This document shows, piece after piece, positions 47,562 through 56,747 of a stretch of 64,000 nt of DNA. Position 1 is the first letter of the stretch; every line of letters starts with the position of its first letter. Location: the NCBI RefSeq assembly GCF_023243075.1, contig NZ_JALKFZ020000175.1, forward strand, positions 62,001 to 126,000, written 5' to 3'. The stretch comes from Frankia sp. AiPa1 (GTDB lineage Bacteria > Actinomycetota > Actinomycetes > Frankiales > Frankiaceae). Position numbers and translations under genes: made by a program. The notes under the pieces are model-generated. The model ran no database searches. It saw nothing but the letters and a program-made list of their open reading frames with translations, and had not been told where the DNA came from.

Positions 47562-48024
47562 CGACGGGTACCGACCTTCCCGGGGGGATGCGGTCCTGGC
47601 CGCCTCCGGCGCGGCGACGCCGGTGGCCACGAACCGGACAACCGCGTGGAACACGTACAGGGTTCGTTGCTCGGGCAGGGCTGGCCGGAGCTCCCGCCAG
47701 GACGCACGCGGCCGGCTGACACTGCCGGCCTCGCGCGACCCACCGAACACGCTCCGGGCGAGTACGTGAAGCGTAGACCGCCACGCAGCGCGCCGCTGCC
47801 CTGGCCGACGGTGGAGCCGCTCGTGTCACGCTTCCACCGGATCGACCCGCTGGATACCCATGGGTCACATAGACACTACACAGCGCAGTTGTCCGGGCCG
47901 GGTTCTCGACCCTTGCGGCGACCAGTGGCCGGTGGTCCTGGGGGGACCGACCGGCCCCGGTGCGGCAGAGCCGTCAGCGCGGCGCCGACGTGCGCTCACC
48001 GCCAGCGTCGGCCGAGGGCCAGCG
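47562..48024. other. mreB upstream region
   Basis: 463 bp between ndk and mreB. A 10-bp palindrome ACCCATGGGT (47856-47865) lies beside a relatively AT-rich patch (CACATAGACACTACACAGCG), a plausible place for the mreB promoter. No gene is supported. Confidence 0.5.
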
Positions 48025-48438
48025 TCAGCTCAGGCCCGGGAAGAACAGGTCGATCTCCCGCTTGGCGGACTCGGGCGAGTCCGACCCGTGCACGAGGTTC
48101 TGGCCGATCTCCAGCGCGTAGTCACCCCGCAGGGAGCCGGGCGCCGCCTTCACCGGGTCCGTGGCACCGATCAGGCCGCGGGAGGCCTCGACGGCCCGCG
48201 GCCCCTCGGCCACGAGAGCCACCAGCGGACCGGAGATGATGAAGTCGACGAGCTCCCCGAAGAAGGGCTTGCTCGCATGCTCGCCGTAATGCGTCTCGGC
48301 GACCGAGCGGTCCAGCGTGCGCAGCTCGAGAGCCACCAGGGTGAGCCCCTTACGTTCGAGCCGGCCGACCACCTCACCGACGAGACCACGGCTGACGCCG
48401 TCCGGCTTGACCAGGATGAGGGTGCGCTCGGCGGACAC
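48025..48438 (-). CDS. ndk: Nucleoside diphosphate kinase
   Basis: A 137-residue [23 protein letters not shown] at the N-terminus and the catalytic His in [15 protein letters not shown]. Transfers phosphate from NTP to NDP. GTG at 48438 with AAGGAG upstream. It follows the degenerate folC paralogue after 103 bp; the small membrane gene (DUF4233) often found between folC and ndk is missing. Confidence 0.97.
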   Translation of the reverse strand: MSAERTLILVKPDGVSRGLVGEVVGRLERKGLTLVALELRTLDRSVAETHYGEHASKPFFGELVDFIISGPLVALVAEGPRAVEASRGLIGATDPVKAAPGSLRGDYALEIGQNLVHGSDSPESAKREIDLFFPGLS

Positions 48439-48541
48439 GGTACTCCTTCTCGATCATTGACGTCGTCGTCCTCGGGAACCCGCGGGCCCCTCGTCAACTT
48501 ACAGGGTGCCCGGTTCACCACACCGCCCGAACCGGGCCACC

Positions 48542-50053
48542 TCAGGACCGCAGCAACGCCCGCGCCCGGCCCACAACAGGCGCCGAACCCGTCACCAGCA
48601 CACCGGCTCCACCGAGCTCGGATTCCTGCTCGGCAAGCCGGACCGCGTCGTCGAGAGCGTCGTCGAGGCGAGGGGTGACCTCCACGCGCTCGGCGCCGAA
48701 CACACCGGCGGCGACGGCGGCCAGGTCGTCCACGGGCAGCGCCGCCGGGGTCGCCGCGCTGGTGACCACGACCGCCGCAAGCGCCGGTTCCAGCACGGCG
48801 AGGATGCGGGCGGCGAGCGCCTCGTCCCCGTCGACGGCGACCACGCCGACCAGCGAGTCGAAAGTGAACGCCTCCCGCAGGGCCTGCACCACGGCGGTCA
48901 CGGCGAGTGGACTGTCCGCGACGTCGAGGATGATGGTCGGGCTGCGCCGCACCACCTCGAGCCGTCCCCGGCCGTCGACCGCGGCGAGCCCGACGCGCAC
49001 CACGTCGAGGTCGAGCTGGTTCTGCCCGCCGCCGAGAAACGCCTCGACGGCCGCGAGCGCGACCGCCGCGTCATGGGCCTGATGCGCGCCGTGCAGGGGC
49101 AGGAAGAGTTCCTCATAGGTCCCACCAAGCCCCTTCAGCGTGATCATCTGACCACCGACGGCGACGCGGCGGCTCAGCACACCGAACTCCATGCCCTCTC
49201 GGGCCACCGTGGCCCCGGCCAGGGCCGCCTGCCCAAGCAGGGCCCGCGCGGCCGGCAGGGACTGCTGCGCCAGCACGATCAGCGTGTCCGCCCGGATCGC
49301 GGTACCCACCGAGGTCACGTCCGCCGCGGTGTCCACCGGCGCGTCCGCTGTGGCGGGCAACCCGTCGAGGTCCTCGGGCCAGTCCTGGCCCGACCACGAG
49401 GTGGCCACCGGGGTCACCGCGGTCACCGGCGCGTCGAGCAGGTCGGCCAGATCGCCGAACCCGCCCAGAGCGTTCCCACCGGACTCCACCACGACAAGAT
49501 CTACTGGCGCGTCGGCGAACGCCGCGACGGCGACCGCGACCAGCAGCTCGGTGGCTCCCAGCGGCCCGTCGTCCTCGACCAGGGGCAGATACGGCGCGAT
49601 GTCGTCGTAGGCCCGACCGAGCGCATCGGCCGGGATCTCCCCGCCAGCGACCGAAATCTGCGCGGCTGGCCCCAGCCAGGTGGGCGCGCGCAGGCTACCG
49701 GCACGGATACCGAACCCATCGAGCAGCGCGATGATCGCGGCGACGGTGGAACTCTTGCCCACCGAACCCGTGACGACGATGCTCGGAAACGCCCGCTGGG
49801 GCTGGCCGAGGAGGTCGAGCAGGCGACGCAGGCGCGTGAGCCCCGATTTCGGCACGACCGCGGCCCGCTGCGCGTAGGCGGCGGTGAACCCTGCCGGACC
49901 CGTCCACGCCCCATCGGCCGACCCGAGCGGGCCGGCGGCGCCGGCGGCGGATGGTCTCGACGTGGATGCCCCGCCAGCGGATGACCTGGAACCCGACTGT
50001 TGGCCCGGCGAGGGGCCGGGCGTCGGGCCGGCATTGGCAGCAGCGCCTGTCAC
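48542..50053 (-). CDS. FolC-like Mur-ligase paralogue with degraded catalytic motifs
   Basis: A 503-residue protein clearly homologous to actinobacterial FolC (GRLEVVRRSPTIIL, LVGVVAVDGDEALAARILAV, VLVTGSAPVVGRARALL). Key sites are changed: the P-loop TGTNGKTS is TGSVGKSS (residues 95-102), the TSPHL loop is LRAPTWLG (121-128), the EVGxGGxWDATN segment is VVVESGGNALGGFG, the carbamylated-Lys region is absent, and DAAHNP is LDVADSP (about 371-377). The first 75 residues are a Gly/Ala/Ser-rich extension. GTG at 50053 with AGGA upstream. It occupies the ancestral folC position before ndk and is divergent from an intact folC. Open frame over 500 codons suggests selection, perhaps as a pseudoenzyme. 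Confidence 0.85.
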   Translation of the reverse strand: MTGAAANAGPTPGPSPGQQSGSRSSAGGASTSRPSAAGAAGPLGSADGAWTGPAGFTAAYAQRAAVVPKSGLTRLRRLLDLLGQPQRAFPSIVVTGSVGKSSTVAAIIALLDGFGIRAGSLRAPTWLGPAAQISVAGGEIPADALGRAYDDIAPYLPLVEDDGPLGATELLVAVAVAAFADAPVDLVVVESGGNALGGFGDLADLLDAPVTAVTPVATSWSGQDWPEDLDGLPATADAPVDTAADVTSVGTAIRADTLIVLAQQSLPAARALLGQAALAGATVAREGMEFGVLSRRVAVGGQMITLKGLGGTYEELFLPLHGAHQAHDAAVALAAVEAFLGGGQNQLDLDVVRVGLAAVDGRGRLEVVRRSPTIILDVADSPLAVTAVVQALREAFTFDSLVGVVAVDGDEALAARILAVLEPALAAVVVTSAATPAALPVDDLAAVAAGVFGAERVEVTPRLDDALDDAVRLAEQESELGGAGVLVTGSAPVVGRARALLRS

Positions 50054-50217
50054 GGGCCCGATCCTACGGGTACCTATCCGGCCAAGTGTGTTGCGGCACG
50101 TTTGCGTCGGCGCCGGTGCGCACGGATTCGTCCGTCTTGCACTAGTGGTTACTGTCGAGGCCGTCCAGGCAGACGAGACGAGCGTCGGCAGGCCGGGCAG
50201 AAGGGCGGAGTCATCCG
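50054..50217. promoter_or_regulatory. Shared divergent promoter region of the two folC-type genes
   Basis: 164 bp separate the FolC-like start (50053, minus) and the folC start (50218, plus). Both promoters must lie here or within the genes. A relatively AT-rich patch (TTGCACTAGTGGTTACTG, 50136-50153) is a candidate core. No clean dyad was found. Confidence 0.45.
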
Positions 50218-51525
50218 GTGACGTGGACATACGAGGCGGCACGCGCCGCCCTTGACCGATCGGTCGACCTGGAGAAGCAGGCGATCACCTCACAGCCGCC
50301 GGTGCCGAGCCTGTCCCGCATGCGGGAGCTCGCGCGGCGTCTCGGCGATCCGCAGCACCGTTTCCCCGTCATCCACCTGACCGGGACGAACGGCAAGACC
50401 TCGACCGCCCGGATCACCGCGGCGCTGCTCGGCGCGGCCGGGTTGCGCGTCGGCCTTTACACCAGCCCGCATCTGGAGCGGGTCAACGAGCGGCTGGTGG
50501 TCGACGGCGCGCCGATCGACGACGACGCCTTCGCCCGCTATGTGGGCGCGGCGGTCGACGCCGCCGCGCCGATGGCCGAACGGCCGACGTTCTTCGAGCT
50601 GCTCACCGCCGCCGCCTTCGACTGGTTCGCCGCATGCGCGGTGGAGGTGGCGGTCATCGAGGTGGGGCTGCTCGGCCGGTGGGACGCTACCAACATCGTC
50701 GACGGCCGGGTCGCGGTCATCACCACTGTCGGCGCCGACCACCTGGACTATGCCGGCAGCCTGGACGGGGTAGCGCAGGAGAAGGCGGGCATCGTCAAGC
50801 CAGGGTCACAGCTCGTCCTCGGCGAGGTCGAGGCCCGCTTCGACCCGGTGTTCACCCGCCTGCCCACAGCGGGCGTGGCGCGTCTGGGCGTCCAGTTCGC
50901 CCTGGAGCGCGGTCGCCCGGACCCCGCGGGTCGCCGGGGCGACCTGCGCACGCCGCTCGCCCGCTACGACGATGTGCTGCTCGCGTTGCACGGCGCCTAC
51001 CAGGAGGCCAACGCGGCCTGCGCGCTCGCCGCGGTGGAGGCGTTCGTCGGCCACCGGCTGCCGGGCAACGTGGTCCGGGCCGGGCTAGCCGCGGTGCGGG
51101 CCCCGGGCCGGCTGGAGATCGTCGGCACCGGTCCGCTGCGGGTCCTCGACGGCGCGCACAACCCGGCGGCGGCCGGCGCGCTCACCCGGTCACTCGCCGA
51201 GGAGTTCCCGGGCCGGCGCTGGACTGTCGTCTACGGGGCGCTACGCGGGCACGACTTCGAGGGAACCCTCGCCGAACTGGCCGGCTCCCGAGTGGAGTCG
51301 CTGCTGTGCTGCGAGCCGGCGTCGCCACGGGCCATCCCGGTCGAGCAGGTCGCCGCCGCCGCCGGGCGGCTCGGGCTGCCGGCGCGGGGAGCCGCCGATG
51401 TAGCCACGGCCGTCCGGCTTGCCCTGCGCGAGGAAGGCCCCCGCGGGGCGATCCTGGTGACCGGCTCCTTCTACCACCTGACCGAGGCCCGCCGGATCCT
51501 CTCCGCGACGCCACAGCCGTGGTGA
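50218..51525 (+). CDS. folC: Dihydrofolate synthase / folylpolyglutamate synthase
   Basis: A 435-residue Mur-ligase-fold enzyme that adds glutamate to dihydropteroate and folates. P-loop HLTGTNGKTST (about 53-62), YTSPHLERVNERL (about 81), VIEVGLLGRWDATNIVDG, DHLDYAGSLDGVAQEKAGIVK with the carbamylated Lys, and LDGAHNPAAAG (about 311). All catalytic motifs are present. GTG at 50218 (TWTYEAARAALD follows). It probably supplies the FolC activity lost by its divergent neighbour. The two are only distantly alike, so transfer from another lineage is more likely than recent duplication. Confidence 0.94.
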   Translation: MTWTYEAARAALDRSVDLEKQAITSQPPVPSLSRMRELARRLGDPQHRFPVIHLTGTNGKTSTARITAALLGAAGLRVGLYTSPHLERVNERLVVDGAPIDDDAFARYVGAAVDAAAPMAERPTFFELLTAAAFDWFAACAVEVAVIEVGLLGRWDATNIVDGRVAVITTVGADHLDYAGSLDGVAQEKAGIVKPGSQLVLGEVEARFDPVFTRLPTAGVARLGVQFALERGRPDPAGRRGDLRTPLARYDDVLLALHGAYQEANAACALAAVEAFVGHRLPGNVVRAGLAAVRAPGRLEIVGTGPLRVLDGAHNPAAAGALTRSLAEEFPGRRWTVVYGALRGHDFEGTLAELAGSRVESLLCCEPASPRAIPVEQVAAAAGRLGLPARGAADVATAVRLALREEGPRGAILVTGSFYHLTEARRILSATPQPW

Positions 51526-51574
51526 GCGGTGCGTCCGGCGGCCTCGGGTGGGGTCAGAGGCGACGTCCGCGACG

Positions 51575-52864
51575 TCAGGCGGACTTCTCCTGGCGAGGGG
51601 CGCGCTTGGACGCGACGTCCCGGGGCACCAGGGTCGGGTTGACGTGCTCGAGGACGACCTCCCGGGTGACAACCACCCGGGCCACGTCCTTGCGGCTCGG
51701 AATGTCATACATCACCGACAGCAGCACCTCTTCCATGATCGCCCGCAGGCCACGGGCGCCGGTGCCACGCAGGATCGCCTGATCGGCGATCGCCTCCAGC
51801 GCGTCGGAGGTGAAATCGAGGTCGACGCTGTCCAGCTCGAACAGCCGCTTGTACTGACGCACCAGCGCATTCTTGGGCTCGGTGAGGATGCGGATCAGAG
51901 CCTCGCGGTCGAGGTTCGACACGCTGGTGATGACCGGCAGCCGGCCGATGAACTCGGGGATCATGCCGTACTTGAGCAGGTCCTCGGGCATGATGTCGCC
52001 GAAGACGTCGGAGGAGTCGGGGTCGTCCTTGCCGTGCAACACCGCGCGGAAGCCCAGGGACTTCTTGCCAATCCGGGACTCGATGATGCGGTCCAGACCT
52101 GCGAAGGCACCACCCACGATGAACAGCACGTTCGTCGTGTCGATCTGGATGAACTCCTGATGCGGGTGCTTGCGACCGCCCTGCGGCGGGACGCTCGCCG
52201 TGGTGCCCTCGAGAATCTTGAGCAGTGCCTGCTGCACTCCCTCGCCCGACACATCCCGGGTAATACTGGGATTTTCGGACTTACGGGCTATCTTGTCGAC
52301 CTCATCGATATAGATAATCCCGGTTTCGGCCTTCTTGACGTCATAGTCAGCCGCCTGGATGAGCTTCAGCAGGATGTTCTCGACATCCTCGCCGACGTAG
52401 CCGGCCTCGGTGAGCGCCGTGGCATCGGCGATGGCGAACGGGACGTTGAGCATCCGCGCCAGGGTCTGGGCCAGCAGCGTCTTGCCGCAGCCGGTCGGGC
52501 CGAGCAGCAGAATGTTGCTCTTGGCCAGCTCGACCTCGCCCTTGACCCCGTCGCCGGCCCCGGATCCGCTGGCCTGCACCCGCTTGTAGTGGTTGTAGAC
52601 CGCGACGGAGAGGGTCTTCTTCGCCGTCTCCTGGCCCACGACGTAGCCGTCGAGGAACTCGTAGATCTCCCGCGGCTTGGGAAGCTCGTCCCACTTGAGC
52701 TCGGAGGACTCCGAGAGCTCTTCCTCGATGATCTCGTTACACAGATCGATGCATTCGTCGCAGATATAGACGCCAGGGCCGGCGATGAGCTTTTTCACCT
52801 GCTTCTGCGATTTGCCGCAGAACGAACACTTGAGCAGGTCACCGCCATCACCGATGCGTGCCAC
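51575..52864 (-). CDS. clpX: ATP-dependent Clp protease ATP-binding subunit ClpX
   Basis: A 429-residue AAA+ unfoldase. N-terminal zinc-binding domain (CSFCGKSQ ... CDECIDLC), Walker [13 protein letters not shown], Walker [14 protein letters not shown], pore-loop GYVGED, ClpP-binding IGF-type loop region and sensor-2 [14 protein letters not shown] at 52864 gives the usual N-terminus. Feeds substrates to ClpP1P2, whose genes lie upstream. Confidence 0.97.
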   Translation of the reverse strand: MARIGDGGDLLKCSFCGKSQKQVKKLIAGPGVYICDECIDLCNEIIEEELSESSELKWDELPKPREIYEFLDGYVVGQETAKKTLSVAVYNHYKRVQASGSGAGDGVKGEVELAKSNILLLGPTGCGKTLLAQTLARMLNVPFAIADATALTEAGYVGEDVENILLKLIQAADYDVKKAETGIIYIDEVDKIARKSENPSITRDVSGEGVQQALLKILEGTTASVPPQGGRKHPHQEFIQIDTTNVLFIVGGAFAGLDRIIESRIGKKSLGFRAVLHGKDDPDSSDVFGDIMPEDLLKYGMIPEFIGRLPVITSVSNLDREALIRILTEPKNALVRQYKRLFELDSVDLDFTSDALEAIADQAILRGTGARGLRAIMEEVLLSVMYDIPSRKDVARVVVTREVVLEHVNPTLVPRDVASKRAPRQEKSA

Positions 52865-53170
52865 CGAGGACTCAGTCCCTTCGTCCAGACGATGGTGTCG
52901 CCTGCGTGTCAGGGGCGGTTGACACCGCCCGGTCGTCGCATGTCTGCCTGTAACCATCCCCGTGGGGACGGTACCCCGCCGAGCGACCCGGTGAGTGCCC
53001 TATCGCTCGGCTCATACCGGTCAGCCTACGGTCACCTCGGCCGACCTCGCGCGTCCACACCGTCCCGTTAGGCCAAGGCGTCACGGACTGGACCCGCTGA
53101 CCACATGTGCGTCCGCCTGCGTACCCGGCGTGGTAGGTCCCAATCGCCGGGTACGCGGGCTTGGCACGCC
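52865..53170. other. clpP2-clpX intergenic region
   Basis: 306 bp without a gene. It holds a 16-bp-arm hairpin directly after clpP2 (53115-53160) and presumably a separate clpX promoter; GC-rich sequence prevents a confident promoter call. Confidence 0.55.
53115..53160 (-). terminator. 16-bp-arm hairpin after clpP2, no U-tract
   Basis: Arms 53115-53130 and 53145-53160 pair along 16 positions (one G-T) around a 14-nt loop; the inner 12 bp GCGTACCCGGCG are perfectly matched. It begins 10 bp after the clpP2 stop on the minus strand. Likely a terminator or attenuator separating clpP1P2 from clpX. Confidence 0.65.
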
Positions 53171-53854
53171 TCAGCTCGTCGTGGCGAGGCGGGAGGACTT
53201 ACGGGTCTTGATCACCTCGTCGATGAGGCCGTACTCCTTGGCCTCATCGGCACTGAAGATCTTGTCTCGCTCGATGTCCTTGCGAATGTCCTCTTCCTTG
53301 CGGCCGGTGTGCACGGCCAGCATCCGCTCCAGCAGCGAGCGCATCCGCAGAATCTCCCGGGCCTGGATCTCGATGTCGCTGGACTGTCCCTCGCCCTGCG
53401 CGGACGGCTGGTGGATGAGGATCCGGCTGTTCTCGAGCGCGAATCGCTTGCCGGGCGTACCCGCCGCGAGCAGGACCGCCGCCGCGGACGCCGCCTGCCC
53501 CATGCAGATCGTCGAGATGTCCGGACGGACGAACTGCATCGTGTCGTAGATCGCCGTCAGCGACGTGAACGACCCACCCGGCGAGTTGATGTAGATCGAG
53601 ATGTCGCGGTCGGGATCCTCGGACTCGAGGAACAGCAGCTGCGCCATCACGTCGTTCGCCGACACGTCGTCGATCTGCACGCCGAGGAAGACGATCCGCT
53701 CCTTGAGCAGCTTCGAGTACGGGTCCATGCCGTACTCGCCGCGAGAGGTCTTCTCGATGATGTTCGGCAGGACGTAGCGGCCCTGCGGCGCCGCGGCGGC
53801 AGCCCGGTGGGCCTGCTCGGACCGCATCTGCTGGTAGAGCGTCTCGTGATACAT
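53171..53854 (-). CDS. clpP2: ATP-dependent Clp protease proteolytic subunit 2
   Basis: A 227-residue serine protease. Catalytic Ser in [13 protein letters not shown], His in [10 protein letters not shown], Asp in the C-terminal [15 protein letters not shown] region. [17 protein letters not shown] is the heptamer-contact strand. The ATG at 53854 ([10 protein letters not shown]) is preferred. Forms a mixed tetradecamer with ClpP1 in actinobacteria. Confidence 0.96.
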   Translation of the reverse strand: MYHETLYQQMRSEQAHRAAAAAPQGRYVLPNIIEKTSRGEYGMDPYSKLLKERIVFLGVQIDDVSANDVMAQLLFLESEDPDRDISIYINSPGGSFTSLTAIYDTMQFVRPDISTICMGQAASAAAVLLAAGTPGKRFALENSRILIHQPSAQGEGQSSDIEIQAREILRMRSLLERMLAVHTGRKEEDIRKDIERDKIFSADEAKEYGLIDEVIKTRKSSRLATTS

Positions 53855-53982
53855 GGTGGCTGCCTCCGGGAACGGATGACGACATGCAGTCCGGGGTGGG
53901 TGGCGGTCCGGGCGATCGGCGGTCGGCCGGCTACCGCGGGTGCGAGTCCGCAGCAGCCGCCGCGGGGGCGCGGGGGCGCCGC

Positions 53983-54624
53983 TCAGCTCACCGGGCCCTC
54001 GCTGGGGACCTGGCGGGCCTGCTGGACGACGTGATCGACGAAGCCGTAGTCCTTGGCCTCCTCGGCGGTGAACCACCGGTCGCGGTCGGAGTCGCGCTCG
54101 ATCTGCTCGATCGGCTGACCGGTGTGGAACGCGATGCGCTCCTGCATCATCCGCTTGGTGTAGAGCATCTGCTCCGCCTGGATGGCGATGTCAGAGGCCG
54201 TGCCACCGATCCCACCGGACGGCTGGTGCATCATGATCCGCGCGTGCGGCAGGGAGTAGCGCTTGCCCGCGGCGCCCGCGCACAGCAGGAACTGGCCCAT
54301 CGACGCCGCGAGGCCGAGCGACACGGTCGCCACGTCGTTCTCGACGAACTGCATCGTGTCGTAGATGGCCATCCCGGCGCTGACCGAGCCGCCCGGCGAG
54401 TTGATGTAGAGGAAGATGTCCCGGGTCGGGTCCTCCGCGTTGAGCAGCAGCAGCTGCGCGCAGATCGTGTTGGCGATCGTGTCCTCGACCACCGATCCGA
54501 GGAAGACGATCCGGTTGGCCAGGAGACGGTTGAAGACCTGGTCGTCGAAGGCGGGTCCACCCTGGCCGGGCGCACGGAGCTCCGGACTCGGAACGGGCAG
54601 GCGCGGAACTGCGAGGTTACTCAC
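53983..54624 (-). CDS. clpP1: ATP-dependent Clp protease proteolytic subunit 1
   Basis: A 213-residue ClpP. Catalytic Ser in [13 protein letters not shown], His in [12 protein letters not shown], and Asp in the [19 protein letters not shown] region; [15 protein letters not shown] is the conserved strand. GTG at 54624 with GGAG upstream. 128 bp precede clpP2; a conserved order with tig upstream. Confidence 0.96.
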   Translation of the reverse strand: MSNLAVPRLPVPSPELRAPGQGGPAFDDQVFNRLLANRIVFLGSVVEDTIANTICAQLLLLNAEDPTRDIFLYINSPGGSVSAGMAIYDTMQFVENDVATVSLGLAASMGQFLLCAGAAGKRYSLPHARIMMHQPSGGIGGTASDIAIQAEQMLYTKRMMQERIAFHTGQPIEQIERDSDRDRWFTAEEAKDYGFVDHVVQQARQVPSEGPVS

Positions 54625-54996
54625 GGTCAGCTCCTCGGCTTCCTCACATGGGGCGGCTGATTGACCGGCTCGACACTATCTGTGACACGCGCGAGTTCCG
54701 GCCCTTCAGGCTCGATGTTCGCGCTGGGCGTGAGGACCGGCCACTGCGGACGGCCATCTGACGGCACCCTGCGACCCACAACGACCCACGGTCGAGCTCG
54801 GCGGCGGGGCCACCACGACGGCAACCCTGCCAGCGCAGGCCCCGACAGCGGCGGCCCCGATGACGACCGCGGACGACGAGCCGCAGATGACGACGGCCCC
54901 CGGAGCGGATCCAGGGGCCGTCGTCGCACGCGCGGGTACACCTCAGGCATGTCCAGAGGGGTTCCCCGCCTGCGACGTTTGTCTCGCGAGGACGGT
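54625..54996. other. tig-clpP1 intergenic region
   Basis: 372 bp without a supported gene. It contains the hairpin at 54889-54925 after tig. The part nearest clpP1 (CACTATCTGTGACACGCG, 54673-54690) is the least GC-rich and may hold the clpP1 promoter. Confidence 0.5.
54889..54925 (-). terminator. Perfect 12-bp-arm hairpin after tig, no U-tract
   Basis: GACGACGGCCCC (54889-54900) and GGGGCCGTCGTC (54914-54925) form an exact inverted repeat with a 13-nt loop about 70 bp after the tig stop. Likely transcription terminator between tig and clpP1. Confidence 0.65.
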
Positions 54997-56490
54997 TCAG
55001 ATGTCGCGGTCGCCGGCGTCGGCCGCCGCCGAGGGCGCAGGCGTCTGCTCGGTCGACGCGTCGGCATCAACGGGCGTCACCTCACTGCTCGCAGGGCTTT
55101 CGACCACAGAGTCCTCCGGTGCGGCGTCCTCGGCCGCGGCGACCTCGGGGTCGGAGTCGTCGAGGTCAGAGGTGGAACGGCTCGGCAGCGCGAGCTCCAC
55201 CGGGCCGCCCTCACCGTCGACGACCTTGACGTTCTCGAGCAGCAGGAAAAGCGCCTTGGTCCGCAGCACGTCGGCCATCAGCGCCTGCAGGCCCTCGCCC
55301 TGCGCGAGCTGCTGAGCGAACACGTCCGGCTGCACACCGGAGCGCTGGGCGCGCAGGAGCACCTGCTCCATCAGCTCGCCCTGGTCGATGCCGATCGACT
55401 CGGCGTCGATGACCGCGTCGAGGATGAACTGGGAGCGGATGGCCTTCTCGGCGTTCTCCCGGACCTCGGCGTCGAACTCCTCCTCGGACTTCTCCAGGGT
55501 GGCCAGGTAGCCCGCGCGATCGGTGCCGAGACTCTCCAGCTCGTGGGACAGCCGGTGCTCACGCGCCTCGACCTCGCTGGTGAGCAGCGAGTCGGGGACG
55601 GGCACATCGACCCGCTCGAGCAGCGCCTCCAGCAGCTTCTCGCGGGCCTGCCCGACCTGCTCGGCACTGCGGGTCTCACCCAGGCGGCGGCGCACGTCGC
55701 CCCGCAGCTCGTCGAGCGTGTCGAACTCGCTGGCGATCGTGGCGAACTCGTCGTCCAGGGCGGGGAGTTCCTTCTCCTTGACCCCGCGGACCGTCGCGGT
55801 GACCTCGGCGGCCTCACCGGCCTGGTCACCGCCGAGCAGCTCCGTGGTGAAGGTCCGGGACTCGCCGTCGGCGGCACCGATGATCGCCTCGTCGATGCCG
55901 GCGACGAGGTTGCCACTGCCGACCTCGTAGGACAGCCCGGTCGCCTCGGCGCCCTCGACCGGCTTGCCGTCCACTTCGGCGGACAGGTCGAGCGAGATGA
56001 AGTCGCCGTCCCGCACCACCCGCTCCACCGGCGTGAGCTGCGCGAACCGGTCACGAAGCGCCGAGAGCTGTTCCTCGACCTGCTCGTCGGTGACCTCGGT
56101 GGCATCCACGGTGATCGACAGGTCGGAGAACTCGGGCAGTGCCAGTTCGGGCCGCACGTCCACCTCGGCGGTGAACACCAACTGGCCGCCGTCGGCGAAC
56201 TCGGTGATGTCAACCTCGGGGCGGGAGAGCACGTCGACCTCTTCGGCCTGCACGGCCTCGGAGTAGAGCTGCGGCAGAGCCTCCTGAACGGCCTCGTCGA
56301 GGATGACGCCGCGGCCGAGCCGCTGGTCGAGGATGCGCGGCGGAACCTTGCCCGGCCGGAAGCCCGAGACCCGAACCTGACGGGCGAGCTTGCGATAGGT
56401 GGCATCGAGCGAGGGCTTGAGCTCGTCGAAGGGCACCTCGACGGTGAGCTTGACCCGGGTCGGGCTGAGGGTCTCCTTGGTGGCCTTCAC
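54997..56490 (-). CDS. tig: Trigger factor
   Basis: A 497-residue ribosome-bound chaperone. The N-terminal ribosome-binding signature VSGFRPGKVPPRILDQRLG (about 42-60), an FKBP-type middle domain (GDFISLDLSAEVDGKPVEGA, about 160-245) and a helical C-domain. An acidic Ala/Ser/Pro-rich tail of about 65 residues follows, longer than in E. coli. GTG at 56490. Gene order tig-clpP1-clpP2-clpX is conserved. Confidence 0.96.
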   Translation of the reverse strand: MKATKETLSPTRVKLTVEVPFDELKPSLDATYRKLARQVRVSGFRPGKVPPRILDQRLGRGVILDEAVQEALPQLYSEAVQAEEVDVLSRPEVDITEFADGGQLVFTAEVDVRPELALPEFSDLSITVDATEVTDEQVEEQLSALRDRFAQLTPVERVVRDGDFISLDLSAEVDGKPVEGAEATGLSYEVGSGNLVAGIDEAIIGAADGESRTFTTELLGGDQAGEAAEVTATVRGVKEKELPALDDEFATIASEFDTLDELRGDVRRRLGETRSAEQVGQAREKLLEALLERVDVPVPDSLLTSEVEAREHRLSHELESLGTDRAGYLATLEKSEEEFDAEVRENAEKAIRSQFILDAVIDAESIGIDQGELMEQVLLRAQRSGVQPDVFAQQLAQGEGLQALMADVLRTKALFLLLENVKVVDGEGGPVELALPSRSTSDLDDSDPEVAAAEDAAPEDSVVESPASSEVTPVDADASTEQTPAPSAAADAGDRDI

Positions 56491-56553
56491 GGCGCGGCTG
56501 TCTCCTGGTACGACGTCGGACGGGGTGACACGCCGAGGCTATCGGGCTATCAG

Positions 56554-56626
56554 TCGGGGCGGGGAGACTCGAACTCCCGATCTCCTGCACCCAAAGCAGG
56601 CGCGCTAGCCACTACGCTACGCCCCG
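56554..56626 (-). tRNA. tRNA-Pro (anticodon TGG)
   Basis: A full cloverleaf on the minus strand: acceptor CGGGGCG/CGCCCCG with discriminator A, anticodon stem CCTGC/GCAGG with loop TTTGGGT (anticodon TGG), T-arm GGGAG-TTCGAGT-CTCCC. CCA is not encoded. It lies just upstream of tig. Confidence 0.95.
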
Positions 56627-56673
56627 AGGCGTTGCCTGCTCATCCTACGGGGTAAGCTCGCATCGATCACCTC

Positions 56674-56747
56674 GCGGGTGTAGCTCAATGGCAGAGCCCC
56701 AGCCTTCCAAGCTGGCCATGCCGGTTCGATCCCGGTCACCCGCTCCA
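56674..56747 (+). tRNA. tRNA-Gly (anticodon TCC), CCA encoded
   Basis: Acceptor GCGGGTG/CACCCGC, D-arm GCTC...GAGC, anticodon stem CCAGC/GCTGG with loop CTTCCAA (anticodon TCC), T-arm CCGG-TTCGATC-CCGG, discriminator T and an encoded CCA at 56745-56747. Divergent from tRNA-Pro, 47 bp apart. Confidence 0.95.

Noticed and set aside
46134-48239. 701-codon plus-strand frame opposite mreB/ndk
   Set aside because: Crosses two genes and two intergenic regions antisense; no protein-like motif.
54661-56655. Plus-strand frame opposite tig
   Set aside because: Leu/Gly/Asp-rich antisense shadow that also runs through the tRNA-Pro gene.
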